A stretch of DNA of 64,000 bases. It comes from Schizochytrium sp. TIO01. Taxonomy: Eukaryota > Sar > Bigyra > Thraustochytrida > Thraustochytriidae. Shown here in pieces: positions 32,881 through 42,968 of this stretch. The stretch spans positions 46,247-110,246 of the forward strand of contig SMSO01000037.1 of the NCBI GenBank assembly GCA_004764695.1, in the 5' to 3' direction. Below the pieces are notes generated by a model, which saw only the letters and a list, made by a program, of their open reading frames with translations, had not been told where the DNA came from and did no database searches. The translations under genes were made by a program, and so were the position numbers. How positions within the stretch are numbered: position 1 is the first letter of the stretch; every line of letters starts with the position of its first letter.

Positions 32881-33357
32881 TTCCACCAAGATACAACTAA
32901 GTTGACCTTTGCAAAGACAACTTCTTTGCTCTGGCAACCGCGCAGTGGCTAGTGCTGCTCTCAGACTCACGATTCTATTTTAAAGCTTTGCAAGTAAAGT
33001 TTGATGGCACCCTTTAATGAACCTCTCTCTCTCTCTTTAACTTTTATTTTCATTTTGAAATAGAGTATGTAGGTACCTTTTATATATTGAATTCTCTATA
33101 AAAGTTGTCCATAGGTGTTTCTAATAGTTTGGGACTACCACTAGGAGGGATTAGGTTTCAAAGAAAGATGAGATATGGCGTTGAAACCCTAGAACTCTAA
33201 TTGCTGCAGTTTATTCAAAGAAGGCGCCTCAGAGGCGTGGGTAGAACAAACGGGCCGTCAAGGCGGCGACGCTAGCTCTTCTCTACAACCCTTTCAATCT
33301 CTCTGGTTTGTCAAGAGAGATATTTACTTTGTTACAAAGGTATTCTCTGGAACAGAG
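32881..33357. promoter_or_regulatory. Bidirectional upstream region, COQ10 / propeller-solenoid gene
   Basis: The two divergent genes share these 477 bp, so both core promoters must be inside. It contains a (CT)n run at about 33,023-33,036, a TAGGTACC patch at 33,068 and an inverted GGCGCCTCAGAGGCG motif near 33,220-33,236. No TATA box is obvious. Confidence 0.4.
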
Positions 33358-36018
33358 ATGGCACACAACGGCTTATCCAAGTTGGGACACAACAACATCG
33401 AAAGTTTAACACTCCATCAGGAAGATCACATGCGCACAGAAGTCACGAGTACACCTCTCTCATTTTCGAAATCTAATCTTAATTTTCAAGGCTCTAGTGA
33501 TGAATTCGTTGAGTCAGTTCCAAAAGCAATTGTCCTCGCAACAGTGTTAGAGAAAGAACTTTATGTGCAAACCTTCGATCTTCGGCTGGAGACCAAAGTC
33601 TGGTTTCTACATGGCGAAGAAACGGAACATGCTTCCAGTAGTACCTTGATCGAGCATGATACCTCCATAGGGCGGCTGCTTCCTAATGATGAGTCCGAAA
33701 GTATTGTTGCCGCAGCTCTCTCGCACCGGGGTTCTTTTCTGGTAGCGTCTATCTCCAATGGCGCAGTTGTTGGCTGCATGCTTCAAACGCATGGAGAGTT
33801 TGCTGCGTACCATGCAGCTGAATCAGAAACATTCTCTTCTTTGCTAGAGCTTCCATATCCAGCGGAAAGCCTCAATATTAGCTCTGATGGAGAGCTCATG
33901 GTTGTCGATTTTGGACAAAATAACAAAGATCATCCAAACATTGCCGGCATGGTTGTTGCTGTAGTCAAACAGCAAATTCCAGGGGGCAGTTCACATAGTT
34001 GTAAACTTCGCTTTGAGGTATTACGCCATCTCAACCACCTCTATGTAAATGCAGTTCCTGGAACCTTACGTTTTCAAGATGACAATCCAAGAGAAATGCT
34101 ATGTGCATGGTCTCATGAGATGGGGCAAATTCAGGTCGGTGTTCTCAAACTTGCGCATAGTGAAGTGGTGCAGCAGGTGGAAGGGCGACTTGACTCTCAT
34201 GAACTGAAGTATGTTCAACGCGGAGCATGGACTCTTGATGGTCAAGCAGTGGCATTGGTTGGTGATGCAGTGCAGCTATTTCTCTTTGCTCCATTCTGGC
34301 TCGAAGCCCATTCACCCTGGCATCACACGGTACTTGATCACCCTATAGACTTTTTGCAATGGGAGCGAAGTTCTTTGGTACTCGTTGTAGCATCTGTAGA
34401 GGAAGGCATAGTTACCTTGCTTGACCGTGTTCTCCAGCCCTTAGTCAGAGTAAATGCAAACTTCCCTGACCACATTCTTGACGCTACTCAGGTTTTCTCT
34501 TGCCTATGGGCTCACGAGGGACAACACTCACTCGCTCAGGCAAGACGGGAAGAAGCGAGTGATATAGAGGTTTTTTGTGTACCTTCAAATGCAAAGTATA
34601 TGGATGAACCAACCGCATGTTTCCGCTGTCAGAGCCATTACGCAGAAGCTATGGAAAATGATTTTTTGGAAGCACAGTCTGAATCAGCCCTCGCTATCGT
34701 CTGTCACGATGGGACCCCAATCACAGTACTATTCCCTACTTCGCTTAACATTTCCCGCTGGAGATCCATAATTGCTTGCCATCTTCTGCAAGATATTGGG
34801 TCAGAAAGTTTGACACTAAAGACGAGAATGCGTTATGCAACTCGCTTTGCATTGGCCCTTGGGGAGCCTACCGATCGCCGTTTTCGTGCTTTACGACTTA
34901 TGAGTCGTGAGTTAAGTAAAGCTGCACAATGTGAGCTCGTCATTTCAACTCAGGATCAACTTCATGCCTGGTTGCTAGATGTGCTTGATGGGTTGTCTAC
35001 AGCGACAAGAGCCGTTCAGGATCCTCGATTGCAGGAACGTTGGATTGCCCTGCTTGAGGCATCCCAGCGTCGTTATATTGCTGATCGACTTCGTCTTGGC
35101 CAGTTAGAACGCGCATGTCAATTTACTTATCGTCTTGTGGATCGAGGGCCTGTAACGAAACGGACAGTACATTTAGCAGCGTCACTATTTCAACAGATTG
35201 CAGCTTGGGCTGAACGGTTCGGCCAAGGACAATCCATAGGCGGAATTGCCAGAAATGCAGCCCAGCGACTTTATAACATAGAAATGACTTCCGCCTTAGA
35301 ATCGGAACTACACTTACAGAGCAACGAACTTTCTAGTACCACATCCTCTTCTTTTTCACCTGCCCTATCCTCACCTGGTTCCCTTCAGACAATGTCCCCA
35401 TCCCAAACTACAAATTCACATAATGCAGATTCATTCATTGAATCTGAGAGCTCTTCAACTCTGAGTCCATCCAGCCCAAATAGCAGCCTTGGAAGTCGGG
35501 CAAGTGTCAGAATGGGTAAATCACGTCAAGGGTCTTCTAACTCCACCGAAGTAGGTATCTCACTAAAAGAGATTTATGAAATGGTATCTGGGAAGGACCT
35601 GAAACCAAAACAAAGAAGTGGTGATCTGGAAGTCAACTTTTCTGCGGCAGACGCAGCAGAAGAAATAAGTTTGATTTGGAGAGAGTGGCGTTGCTCCGAG
35701 GCAGCTCGCCAAGGCACAAGTGCTATTTCTGGCTCGCTCAGTCCATTAAGTTTAGAAAGCGAAGACCTAAACGAAGATTTGCAGCGCCAGAAGGCACACG
35801 GAAAGGGGGCATACACGAAAGCCCTGACAGATGAGAATGGGCTATTAAGCACTTCCCATGCCCGGCAACTTGCTCTTTGGCTAGAATGTCGTGGAAAGTT
35901 CTCCCAAGCTATTGATGTTTGTGTGCGTCACGGCCTTGAGCGGGAGGCTCAGCGACTCCAGCGGCTCCGCCAGCATATAGACCATGACGGTCCAATTCGA
36001 CGAATCAAAAGGTTATAA
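33358..36018 (+). CDS. Large protein with probable beta-propeller and alpha-solenoid parts, 886 residues
   Basis: Single exon. The first half (about 1-470) is strand-rich with repeated short hydrophobic strands, such as KAIVLATVLEKELYVQTF and SSLVLVVASVEEGIVTLLDR, as in WD40-type propellers lacking clear WD signatures. The second half is helical (RWIALLEASQRRYIADRL, RLGQLERACQFTYRLVDRG), has a Ser-rich disordered stretch at about 655-730, then a conserved-looking C-terminal helix (GKFSQAIDVCVRHGLEREAQ). This architecture suits trafficking or ciliary coat proteins. The sentence around the propeller end faintly recalls the planar-polarity/ciliary protein WDPCP (fritz), and RIC1-like proteins are another option. 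I do not recognise it with confidence. Confidence 0.85.
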   Translation: MAHNGLSKLGHNNIESLTLHQEDHMRTEVTSTPLSFSKSNLNFQGSSDEFVESVPKAIVLATVLEKELYVQTFDLRLETKVWFLHGEETEHASSSTLIEHDTSIGRLLPNDESESIVAAALSHRGSFLVASISNGAVVGCMLQTHGEFAAYHAAESETFSSLLELPYPAESLNISSDGELMVVDFGQNNKDHPNIAGMVVAVVKQQIPGGSSHSCKLRFEVLRHLNHLYVNAVPGTLRFQDDNPREMLCAWSHEMGQIQVGVLKLAHSEVVQQVEGRLDSHELKYVQRGAWTLDGQAVALVGDAVQLFLFAPFWLEAHSPWHHTVLDHPIDFLQWERSSLVLVVASVEEGIVTLLDRVLQPLVRVNANFPDHILDATQVFSCLWAHEGQHSLAQARREEASDIEVFCVPSNAKYMDEPTACFRCQSHYAEAMENDFLEAQSESALAIVCHDGTPITVLFPTSLNISRWRSIIACHLLQDIGSESLTLKTRMRYATRFALALGEPTDRRFRALRLMSRELSKAAQCELVISTQDQLHAWLLDVLDGLSTATRAVQDPRLQERWIALLEASQRRYIADRLRLGQLERACQFTYRLVDRGPVTKRTVHLAASLFQQIAAWAERFGQGQSIGGIARNAAQRLYNIEMTSALESELHLQSNELSSTTSSSFSPALSSPGSLQTMSPSQTTNSHNADSFIESESSSTLSPSSPNSSLGSRASVRMGKSRQGSSNSTEVGISLKEIYEMVSGKDLKPKQRSGDLEVNFSAADAAEEISLIWREWRCSEAARQGTSAISGSLSPLSLESEDLNEDLQRQKAHGKGAYTKALTDENGLLSTSHARQLALWLECRGKFSQAIDVCVRHGLEREAQRLQRLRQHIDHDGPIRRIKRL

Positions 36019-36722
36019 CCAACGTAGGATCAAACAAAGTAATTGTGAAGCTTGAGTCCACACCCATGGTCTATTGTTTGATAAAAAAACAAAATTGAAA
36101 TGAAATTAGAGTAATTCCATAACGCCTCGCAAAGCAAATAAAAAGGAGAGATTCATCCAGCAGTACGAGTGCTTATATTTGTGCTTAAAAAAAATAAAAT
36201 GTATTCTGTTGATGTCGTGGGCGCAGGGAGGAAGAAGTGGGATCCTACGTGAGCTTATTTATGAAGAAGAAAACTAGAAATGCGGTGCTAAGGACGATAT
36301 AATAATAATAATAAAAACAATGAGAGGGCGAGGAAGCGGAGGGGGATTAGAAGTCACACTTAAAAGGTTTTATTCCATGTGAATCGTTGGGGTAAATGTA
36401 CGAACCCGATGAAGGAGTGAAGAGTTGTTTATTGCTGCTCGCATTAGTGTATCTCTCTCCTTTCGAGCTGCACTCGCCACGCATTATTTAGTTCGAAGAA
36501 GAAAACGCGAAAAGAGCATATAGGAAAACAAGTCAAATCAGATCAACACAAATTTTAAAAATGGATGTTTCCCAGCAGGCCTTGTCAGATGCACGTGAGA
36601 GGTGTAACGGTGGATAGATGAATGAGTGGGGATACAAAGGAAAACAAAACAGGGTTGTCGTATCTGCACAAAATAAATCTTGGTTTTCAGTGAGGCTGCA
36701 GGAGCAGCAGACTTGAGGTATC
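36019..36722. other. Convergent spacer (solenoid 3' / RRM 3')
   Basis: 3' UTRs of two convergent genes. A short (ATA)n run lies at 36,299-36,315. No coding signal. Confidence 0.5.
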
Positions 36723-37643
36723 TTACTTGGACTTTGCTGGTTCCACGCCAATTTTGACCCCTTTGAATTCGGTTTGATTAAAGAACTCCGGAGCACTTTG
36801 CGCCGCATTCGGGTCTTCGTAGGCCAATACAGCATCTCCCTTAAACTTCCCCTGTTCATCAGTATACAAAGTGATCTTGTACGGCCACTGGTCTGGGTAT
36901 CCGCGTTTCTGTTTCTTCCGAGCGATCATGCCTAGGCCGCCAAAGTACTGCGCCAGTTCCTCCTCAGTCGTGTCTGCCGGGAGATTCGTAATGTAGATCC
37001 TCGTATTGTCATCATTCGGGTCGCGTGCCTCCTGGCTTCCAGCTCCAGGTCTTCGAACTGGTGCATTGTCACGCGAAGAAGACCCACGCGAGGCCCTATC
37101 GTCACGCCTTGACCGATCTTCATATCTGTCGGTAGGCCGTCTATCGTCATACCGTCCCCTTCCTGGACTGCGGTCCCGACTGGATCTTTCATCACGCCCC
37201 CCTCTTCCACCGCGGTCGTCTCGCTGTCCACGACCATCGCGACTCGAGCGGTCATCACGGCTCTCGCGATCGTCTCCTCGGCGGTCGCGGCCAGATCTTC
37301 CCGCGTCGCTGCCATGGCCGCCGCTGCCACCTACACCACCACCACCACCACCACCACCGGAGGATCCTCCAGAGCCTCCAGGACCGTGAGATTTGTCAGA
37401 GAACTGCACGCGAATGCTCCTGCCATCGACGGCGTGGTTGTCAAGCGCTCGCAAAGCTCGATCCGCATCCGCTGAATTCTTGAACGTCACAAACGCGAAA
37501 CCCCGGGAACGATCCGGCTGGTCCCTCTCCATAATCACTTTGCACTCAGACATCTCTCCAAACCTCCCAAACAGCTCACGAAGTCGATCATCGCGTACAG
37601 AGTACGCCAGCGAGCGCACCATGAGCTTGCCGTTCGCGCTCAT
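36723..37643 (-). CDS. RNA-binding protein with two RRM domains around an RGG/RD linker (FET/TAF15-like)
   Basis: 306 residues from the first in-frame ATG (MSANGKLMVRSL). RRM1 spans about 6-82 with RNP2 LMVRSL and RNP1 RGFAFVTF. A poly-Gly stretch and a long Arg/Asp/Ser linker (repeats of DDR, SSRD, RGGRD) follow. The second RRM (about 212-300) reads TRIYITNLPADTTEEELAQY, then KRGYPDQWPYKITLYTDEQG and FKGDAVLAYEDP. That is the RRM of the FUS/EWS/TAF15 class, closest to plant TAF15-like proteins. Such proteins bind nascent RNA and act in transcription and splicing in the nucleus; the RD/G-rich linker is likely to drive condensate formation. The classical FET RanBP2 zinc finger is not present. 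Confidence 0.88.
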   Translation of the reverse strand: MSANGKLMVRSLAYSVRDDRLRELFGRFGEMSECKVIMERDQPDRSRGFAFVTFKNSADADRALRALDNHAVDGRSIRVQFSDKSHGPGGSGGSSGGGGGGGGVGGSGGHGSDAGRSGRDRRGDDRESRDDRSSRDGRGQRDDRGGRGGRDERSSRDRSPGRGRYDDRRPTDRYEDRSRRDDRASRGSSSRDNAPVRRPGAGSQEARDPNDDNTRIYITNLPADTTEEELAQYFGGLGMIARKKQKRGYPDQWPYKITLYTDEQGKFKGDAVLAYEDPNAAQSAPEFFNQTEFKGVKIGVEPAKSK

Positions 37644-38605
37644 GTTGATGCCGGGTCTAGACAAAGGACGAGGAGTTTGGGGCTCGGAGGAGTCGGCGGA
37701 CCCTGATTTGAGTATACAAACCGGCTAGACCGGCGTATTAGAAAGAAGCTTGGGAGCCTTTGGCCTCCCAGCGCGGTCTGTGGGGCTAGAAATAGTTTGG
37801 TTGCGACTGTACACGAATGTCTTCGTTGCAATCGTTAATCTCAAACAGCCCAAGACTGGCTGAGATAAGGGAAACTTTGGCGCAAAAGGGCGCCGGTAAA
37901 GTGGAATCTGGCCTCTTCCCTTGCAAGCCTATAGCAGCAGATGTTGCAAGTTGAGCTAGAAAAGCAAAACGTTGATTCAAAGGTGTCAGCAAAATTTAAT
38001 AGGCCGCAGCATGTTTGTTAGCGCGCTGCTGTGATTCTCCTTGTGATCTTGACTTAATTGAAAGCACATGCGTTGAGAACTGTTTACTACTTCTCTAGAG
38101 TATGCCTAAGTACCTATTGAATGAATCTGTAATAGAGGGCTATTACTCTTGTTAAGAGGTTCTAGTAGATACTTTTCGATCCCTCGTGGGCACTCCCTTC
38201 GAGCAATCCAAGATTGCTTGTCGCGTCGACGCGCTAGCTCTGTGGACCTCTTGTGGATCGCGCCAGAGACGCCCACTGTCGATTTGCTGCGCTCTTAGTA
38301 CGTCGCCACCTTTTGCACCAACAAAACTGCCTCTTGAACATCTGATTCGTTGCTGCAGCCTTGGCATCCTTTTAAAGAAGTACTTCTCCTTCAAGTCTTT
38401 CGCATATTGTCATATGCTCGCATCCTGTACTGCATTTTAGACAATAGCTGCAAACCCAAGTTTGACGCTGGGATTTTCCACGAAAGTCTCTTAACCAGAA
38501 CTAAATCAAGATCTTGTGAAGTGCTAAAGCTTTTCTGAGGAACAACTTAGTCAAGGATTCTGAATTTCTCAGGTTTTGATTCTAGTGCCGACCAGGGTAC
38601 AAAGT
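37644..38605. promoter_or_regulatory. Bidirectional upstream region, RRM gene / GNAT-like gene
   Basis: About 960 bp between divergent starts, containing both promoters and 5' UTRs. Open stretches of up to 84 codons exist on both strands at 38,150-38,440 but show no domain. No defined regulatory motif is recognised. Confidence 0.4.
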
Positions 38606-39706
38606 ATGCAAGGTTTTGGCGACACTGGCCAAACTACACAACAGGCACGTGGCTCAATGGGCCTCCCAGAATCGACGAACCTTGAGGTGGGAAATGTGCC
38701 AGTGGAGGTGCAAAAGAACGCCATTGCGAATTTTTTGACACAGTGTGAAAAGGAACTTCGTGAACGCAATCGTGAACGAGCGGTTCAGTTTCTGGCGAGG
38801 GCTGCACGCAGAATCCAAGCGCTACCAGATATGGCTTCGCGAAATGAATTCCAGGAGCAATATCACAACCTCGAACGTAATGTCCATCTGATCCAACTCT
38901 TTCCGCGTGCTGCAAAACCGTTCGAGAGGAGAACCAAAATCTATACCAAAGAGACGATGGACCCCATAGCTTACAGTTGCTTTCACAAGATCAGTCGCTA
39001 CATGCGTACAAATGTTTTTATCAAAGAGCTAAATATTCCTGTACAGATTGAATTTGATGAGAGAGACGATGTTGCGCTGCATGGCATTGTGCTGATCGGC
39101 GATGCGCCCCAGACCTATGCGCGCTTCTGGATAGACTCTGGAGAGAGCAACGTGAAATGGGCTGTGCTTGACCGCATGTGCACCCTGCGCTCTGTTCACG
39201 TCTCGCGTCAAAAGGGACACGCTGTGTATATGCTTAACAGCCTTGTCTACTATTTGGATAGCATCGCTGCAAAAGCCAACCTGCACGTCCTTGTTGTCCA
39301 TGTACCCATCAAGTCATCCCTACCCATTGTGGACACCCTTCTTGCCAAGGGTTTTCGTTTTGTGTTGTCTCATGAGGCATATCAGCAACGCAAATCGAGT
39401 AGCTCCGTATCCCTCTTTTATTTTGAGGGCGATCGCATGCGCCTCAACACTGTTCATTTGTACTTTCCTCTGCCAAATATTCCTGAAGAGCGTGTACGAA
39501 TGGATCTTGAGGAGATCCGAAAGGCAGAGCAGAGGCAGATTGCCATCTCTCAAGACCCAGAAAACATCAAACGTCAGAGAGAGGTGTTCATGCGCGCAAG
39601 GAAGCGGTATGAGGAGTACAAACGCCAGCAGGAGCTTGCACAGCACCAAGATCAAGATGGAGATACTACTAGTGGCAATGATGACAAAGAGGTTATGGAT
39701 CAATAA
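38606..39706 (+). CDS. Hypothetical protein with a GNAT-like core, 366 residues
   Basis: Start at the first in-frame ATG (MQGFGDTGQTTQQARGSMGL). A helical N-terminal third (FLTQCEKELRERNRERAVQF) is followed by an alpha/beta region. There, YARFWIDS, LRSVHVSRQKGHAVYMLNSL, LHVLVVHVP, IVDTLLAKGFRFVLS and VSLFYF are laid out like an acetyl-CoA-dependent N-acetyltransferase: strand 4, the Q/RxxGxG/A loop, then a GF turn. The loop reads RQKGHA, so cofactor binding is possible but not certain. The C-terminus is a charged helix (about 310-350) and an acidic tail. The substrate cannot be guessed. Confidence 0.8.
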   Translation: MQGFGDTGQTTQQARGSMGLPESTNLEVGNVPVEVQKNAIANFLTQCEKELRERNRERAVQFLARAARRIQALPDMASRNEFQEQYHNLERNVHLIQLFPRAAKPFERRTKIYTKETMDPIAYSCFHKISRYMRTNVFIKELNIPVQIEFDERDDVALHGIVLIGDAPQTYARFWIDSGESNVKWAVLDRMCTLRSVHVSRQKGHAVYMLNSLVYYLDSIAAKANLHVLVVHVPIKSSLPIVDTLLAKGFRFVLSHEAYQQRKSSSSVSLFYFEGDRMRLNTVHLYFPLPNIPEERVRMDLEEIRKAEQRQIAISQDPENIKRQREVFMRARKRYEEYKRQQELAQHQDQDGDTTSGNDDKEVMDQ

Positions 39707-41516
39707 GATATTCCTTTTTCCTGTCTGACCTTGCCATCAGTCAAAGGAATAGGTTTACGGGCATTTTATCAGAAACATTATGAGTTTTTATCTGAACTGG
39801 CCGCCTTCAGCTACAGAGCTTATGCCTACCATATTCATCATTACATACGTTTCATCTTGGTTGGGTATGTTGTTGCCACCCTCACGCCATCTACCACAAT
39901 CTTTGTCATATTTTCCACTGCCTGCATTGCTCTAATGGTGACGTTTCTTAATTGCTGTTGTTTACTCTGCATGTTCAGCGAATCGGTTGGTGGCTGAACA
40001 CAGGTCCTTGCCATTCTATTTAGCAATAACCAGATTTCTTTTTGGCGCGAGTAGCGCGTTATATCTGATGAAAGCAGGGGGCTGATTCTCGAAATTAGGG
40101 CTGTGCTACTGTCTCTAGAGGTCCATACGAATATTTCAAATTGTTCGTCACGCCCACGCATACTTGCAATACGCAATAGGATGGTTAACCTAGTACTACA
40201 GTTCTTCTGGAATTACCCGAGTGCAGATCGCGGATTCACCATGACAAACAATGAGATCCAGACTGGTATGATTATGGATAGAAGAAAGTAACGATTACTT
40301 TGCCAGAAAACTAGTATTTTAACGTTGGCTACATACATTTCTTGATTCCCTTTTCTCAAACACGATCCAACAGATCTCCCCATACCACTGAAAATGGGCT
40401 GTGGGATTTAAGCTTTATTACTTGAACAAAACTCCCAGAGCTAGCTTTTATCCATCTTGGAATAGAGTCTATTTCATTACACCAAAGCTAATCGAATCAT
40501 AGAGAGCACTGTGTTGATGTATTGGTTTCAAATGCGTATAAATGTAACAAAGACTCATGTTCTTCTTTCAAATCTTACTCAGATGATCGACTGGGGGAGT
40601 ATGGCACGGTTGGTATACAAAGAATAGGTCCGAGGAGATGAAGAATACATTCTATGCCCTCTTCTTTGCGGTGATTGAAGATCAGATTAGCAAAGGATTA
40701 TTGCTTGCTATTAACGAGAATACTGAAGTTCAAGTTGCGCGGACTGTCTCTGGGCAACAACAACACTGCATTTTACCCCGCTTCTACGAGCTAGAGGCTA
40801 TTCCTGTAAATGATTTTATTATCTGGTAGTTGAGTAAAAACAAATAGTAGCTCCAAAACATCTTATGTTCTGTAATCAAGACTACCTATTTAGTATCTCT
40901 CTTTGCATTTTTGTATCAATTAAAACACCAAACAGCAACATGTGAAGAGTAGACACTAAGATCAATCAGGAAAAATTAAATGCAATGAAAATGATACGCT
41001 ACAATAATAGACTACGAGTTGAAATTAAGACAAAAAGACATGGGGTGGTAATACTGGGCAATTGTTGACTCAAGGTCATCAGAGTTTACAAAGAAACATT
41101 AACATGGGGAAAAACACATTGTACACACACAGAAGCCGGGGCAAGTCGAGAACTGGCAGTGTGATTTAAAAAAAGGCGGGCAGGAGGGGGGGGGAGCGGT
41201 GGAACATTTGAAGCCACGGTGCCAAGCGCTTGACACGAGAATGTTGCGCTTTTTATAGCTAGCTAGGCCGCGTCTGAAAGGGCTCCTCCATCGGTCAAGA
41301 GAAGAACGAATTCTTCCGTCTATTGAATCTACTCCGTCCCCGGCAACAGGTAACTCTCGTAAGATTTGTGGTCTGAAAGAGGGAGCATAATAAAAGTAGA
41401 CCTTTGAAATTCGCTGCTAGTTGCAAGTATGCACGTGCAAGGCTTCTGCGGTAAAGCAGGACTACGATTCAGTTGCAGGCAGGCAAACAGGAGGAGGTGC
41501 AGGTGCTGTGATTTTT
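39707..41516. other. Convergent spacer (GNAT-like 3' / Cys-His protein 3')
   Basis: 1.8 kb with no supportable gene. A 63-codon open stretch at 40,638-40,829 (plus, ATG) is not recognisable. A G-run lies at 41,184-41,197. The right part should be the 3' UTR of the Cys/His-repeat gene. Confidence 0.45.
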
Positions 41517-42968
41517 TTACTCCTGCGGCTCTGAGCCGTTGGGGCTAAAGTGCAGTTTGCAAAAGCCATCAATAACGGGGCAGCGCAAGCAATCGCGGAC
41601 TGAGCAGCGACGGCCACCGCCATGTGTCCAGCAGAGGCCACGCCCAATGTCGCGGCGCTGGCAGTTAGCAAAGGTGCAGCGACGACCACCACCGTGAGCT
41701 GCGCAAAAACCGCCACCCTGATCTCCCTTGTTACAACTCGGCATTGAGCACTTCTTCTTGCGCGTGCCACCATGCGCCGAGCAGAAGCGGAGACCGGCGA
41801 CGATCTTTGTGCAACCTTGATGTTTGCAAGGGCGCCCGCCGCCGTGTTTTGCGCACAGACCGCCGCCCTTGTCGCGAGTGTTGCAACCTTCCACAGTGCA
41901 TAGTTTCCCAGCACGCTTGCTACGCTTAGAGCAAGGCTTAGATATTTCTTGAAGAGGCGCCTGAACAACGGGGACGGGAGGGGGGTTCTGTTGCTGCTGC
42001 TGTTGCTGCTGCTGCCGTTGCAATTCGAGCAAGAGGCTTTCACGAGAGTCCGTACGAGGCAGGTTTGTATTGTTAAGTGCGGAAAAATACTGAGAGGAAA
42101 ATGCGGAAGTCTCCTGATACTGCTGGGGCTGGTGTTGTGTAGAAGGAGGTCTCGAGAGAATGGAATCGGCTTTGCTTTGTGCGAGAAAAGGAAACTGCTG
42201 CAAAAGAGAGTCTCCAGAGACGAAGCTTCCCAAACGAGGGCGCTTTCGCGACTCTCTGGGAAGGTACTCGTCTGAGACCTGCTGCTGTTGCTGCTGAAAA
42301 TGGCCCGGATGACTGCTAGTGCTGGAGAAAGACTCACTGCGAAGAGAGTTCATCGTGCGGGAAGGGCTCTGAGACTTGCTCAGAAGAGCCACGAGGTCGA
42401 TGTTGCTCTGGTAATGTTGGCCGCTCGAGGTGCTGGCCACAGAGGATGTCTCCTCGCTGCAAGATGAGGTGGAGAGCCGAGAGGACATCATCTCATCAAA
42501 GCTGCGCTTTGGTGAATTAGGTCCGCAGGAGAAGGTGCCGGTCATGATAGGGGCCACGGTTTCACTGCTGCTGCTGCTGCCAGTGCTGCTGCTACGACTA
42601 CGAAGCTGTTGAGCACCGGCCAGTGAGCCAAGGTTCAAGACGTCCTGCTGGCTGCCAATACTTCTCAGGCTGGAAGATCTCTGGTGGTTACTCCAAAGGC
42701 TAGAGTCCTGTGGCTGATGTTGCTGTTGTTGTTGCTGCTGCTGCTGCATGCCGAGATTGAGCAGGAGCTCCTGAGTATATCTTGGGAAGACTGACTGCAG
42801 CGAAGAGGACCGGGAAGACCCGAGCAAGTCGAGATATGAGAGCGACCTTGAGACTTGTTTCTGATGAAGCGGGATCGCATCTTCGCGAGTATGTTTGCCG
42901 AAGCTTTGTTCTGAAGATGTACCAAGCATGTATGTGGTTGCTGGATTCTCGTACGCGGCGAGTGTCAT
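41517..42968 (-). CDS. Cys/His-rich HGGG-repeat protein, putative DNA-binding regulator
   Basis: 483 residues, single exon, clear ATG. The first 350 residues are disordered and Ser/Gln-rich, with poly-Gln at about 75-83, 226-230 and 318-327. The C-terminal 120 residues carry five units of the form C-x4-C-x(about 10)-C-x2-H-GGG(R): KLCTVEGCNTRDKGGGLCAK, RPCKHQGC, KKCSMPSC, RRCTFANC and RRCSVRDC, each closing with xxHGGG or xxHF. These repeats are abundant in oomycetes, diatoms and thraustochytrids and are often annotated as WRKY19-like. The Cys/His set would bind zinc. A basic stretch (SKRSKRAGK) just before them could be a nuclear signal. A role as a transcription factor is inferred, not shown. 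Confidence 0.87.
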   Translation of the reverse strand: MTLAAYENPATTYMLGTSSEQSFGKHTREDAIPLHQKQVSRSLSYLDLLGSSRSSSLQSVFPRYTQELLLNLGMQQQQQQQQQHQPQDSSLWSNHQRSSSLRSIGSQQDVLNLGSLAGAQQLRSRSSSTGSSSSSETVAPIMTGTFSCGPNSPKRSFDEMMSSRLSTSSCSEETSSVASTSSGQHYQSNIDLVALLSKSQSPSRTMNSLRSESFSSTSSHPGHFQQQQQQVSDEYLPRESRKRPRLGSFVSGDSLLQQFPFLAQSKADSILSRPPSTQHQPQQYQETSAFSSQYFSALNNTNLPRTDSRESLLLELQRQQQQQQQQQNPPPVPVVQAPLQEISKPCSKRSKRAGKLCTVEGCNTRDKGGGLCAKHGGGRPCKHQGCTKIVAGLRFCSAHGGTRKKKCSMPSCNKGDQGGGFCAAHGGGRRCTFANCQRRDIGRGLCWTHGGGRRCSVRDCLRCPVIDGFCKLHFSPNGSEPQE

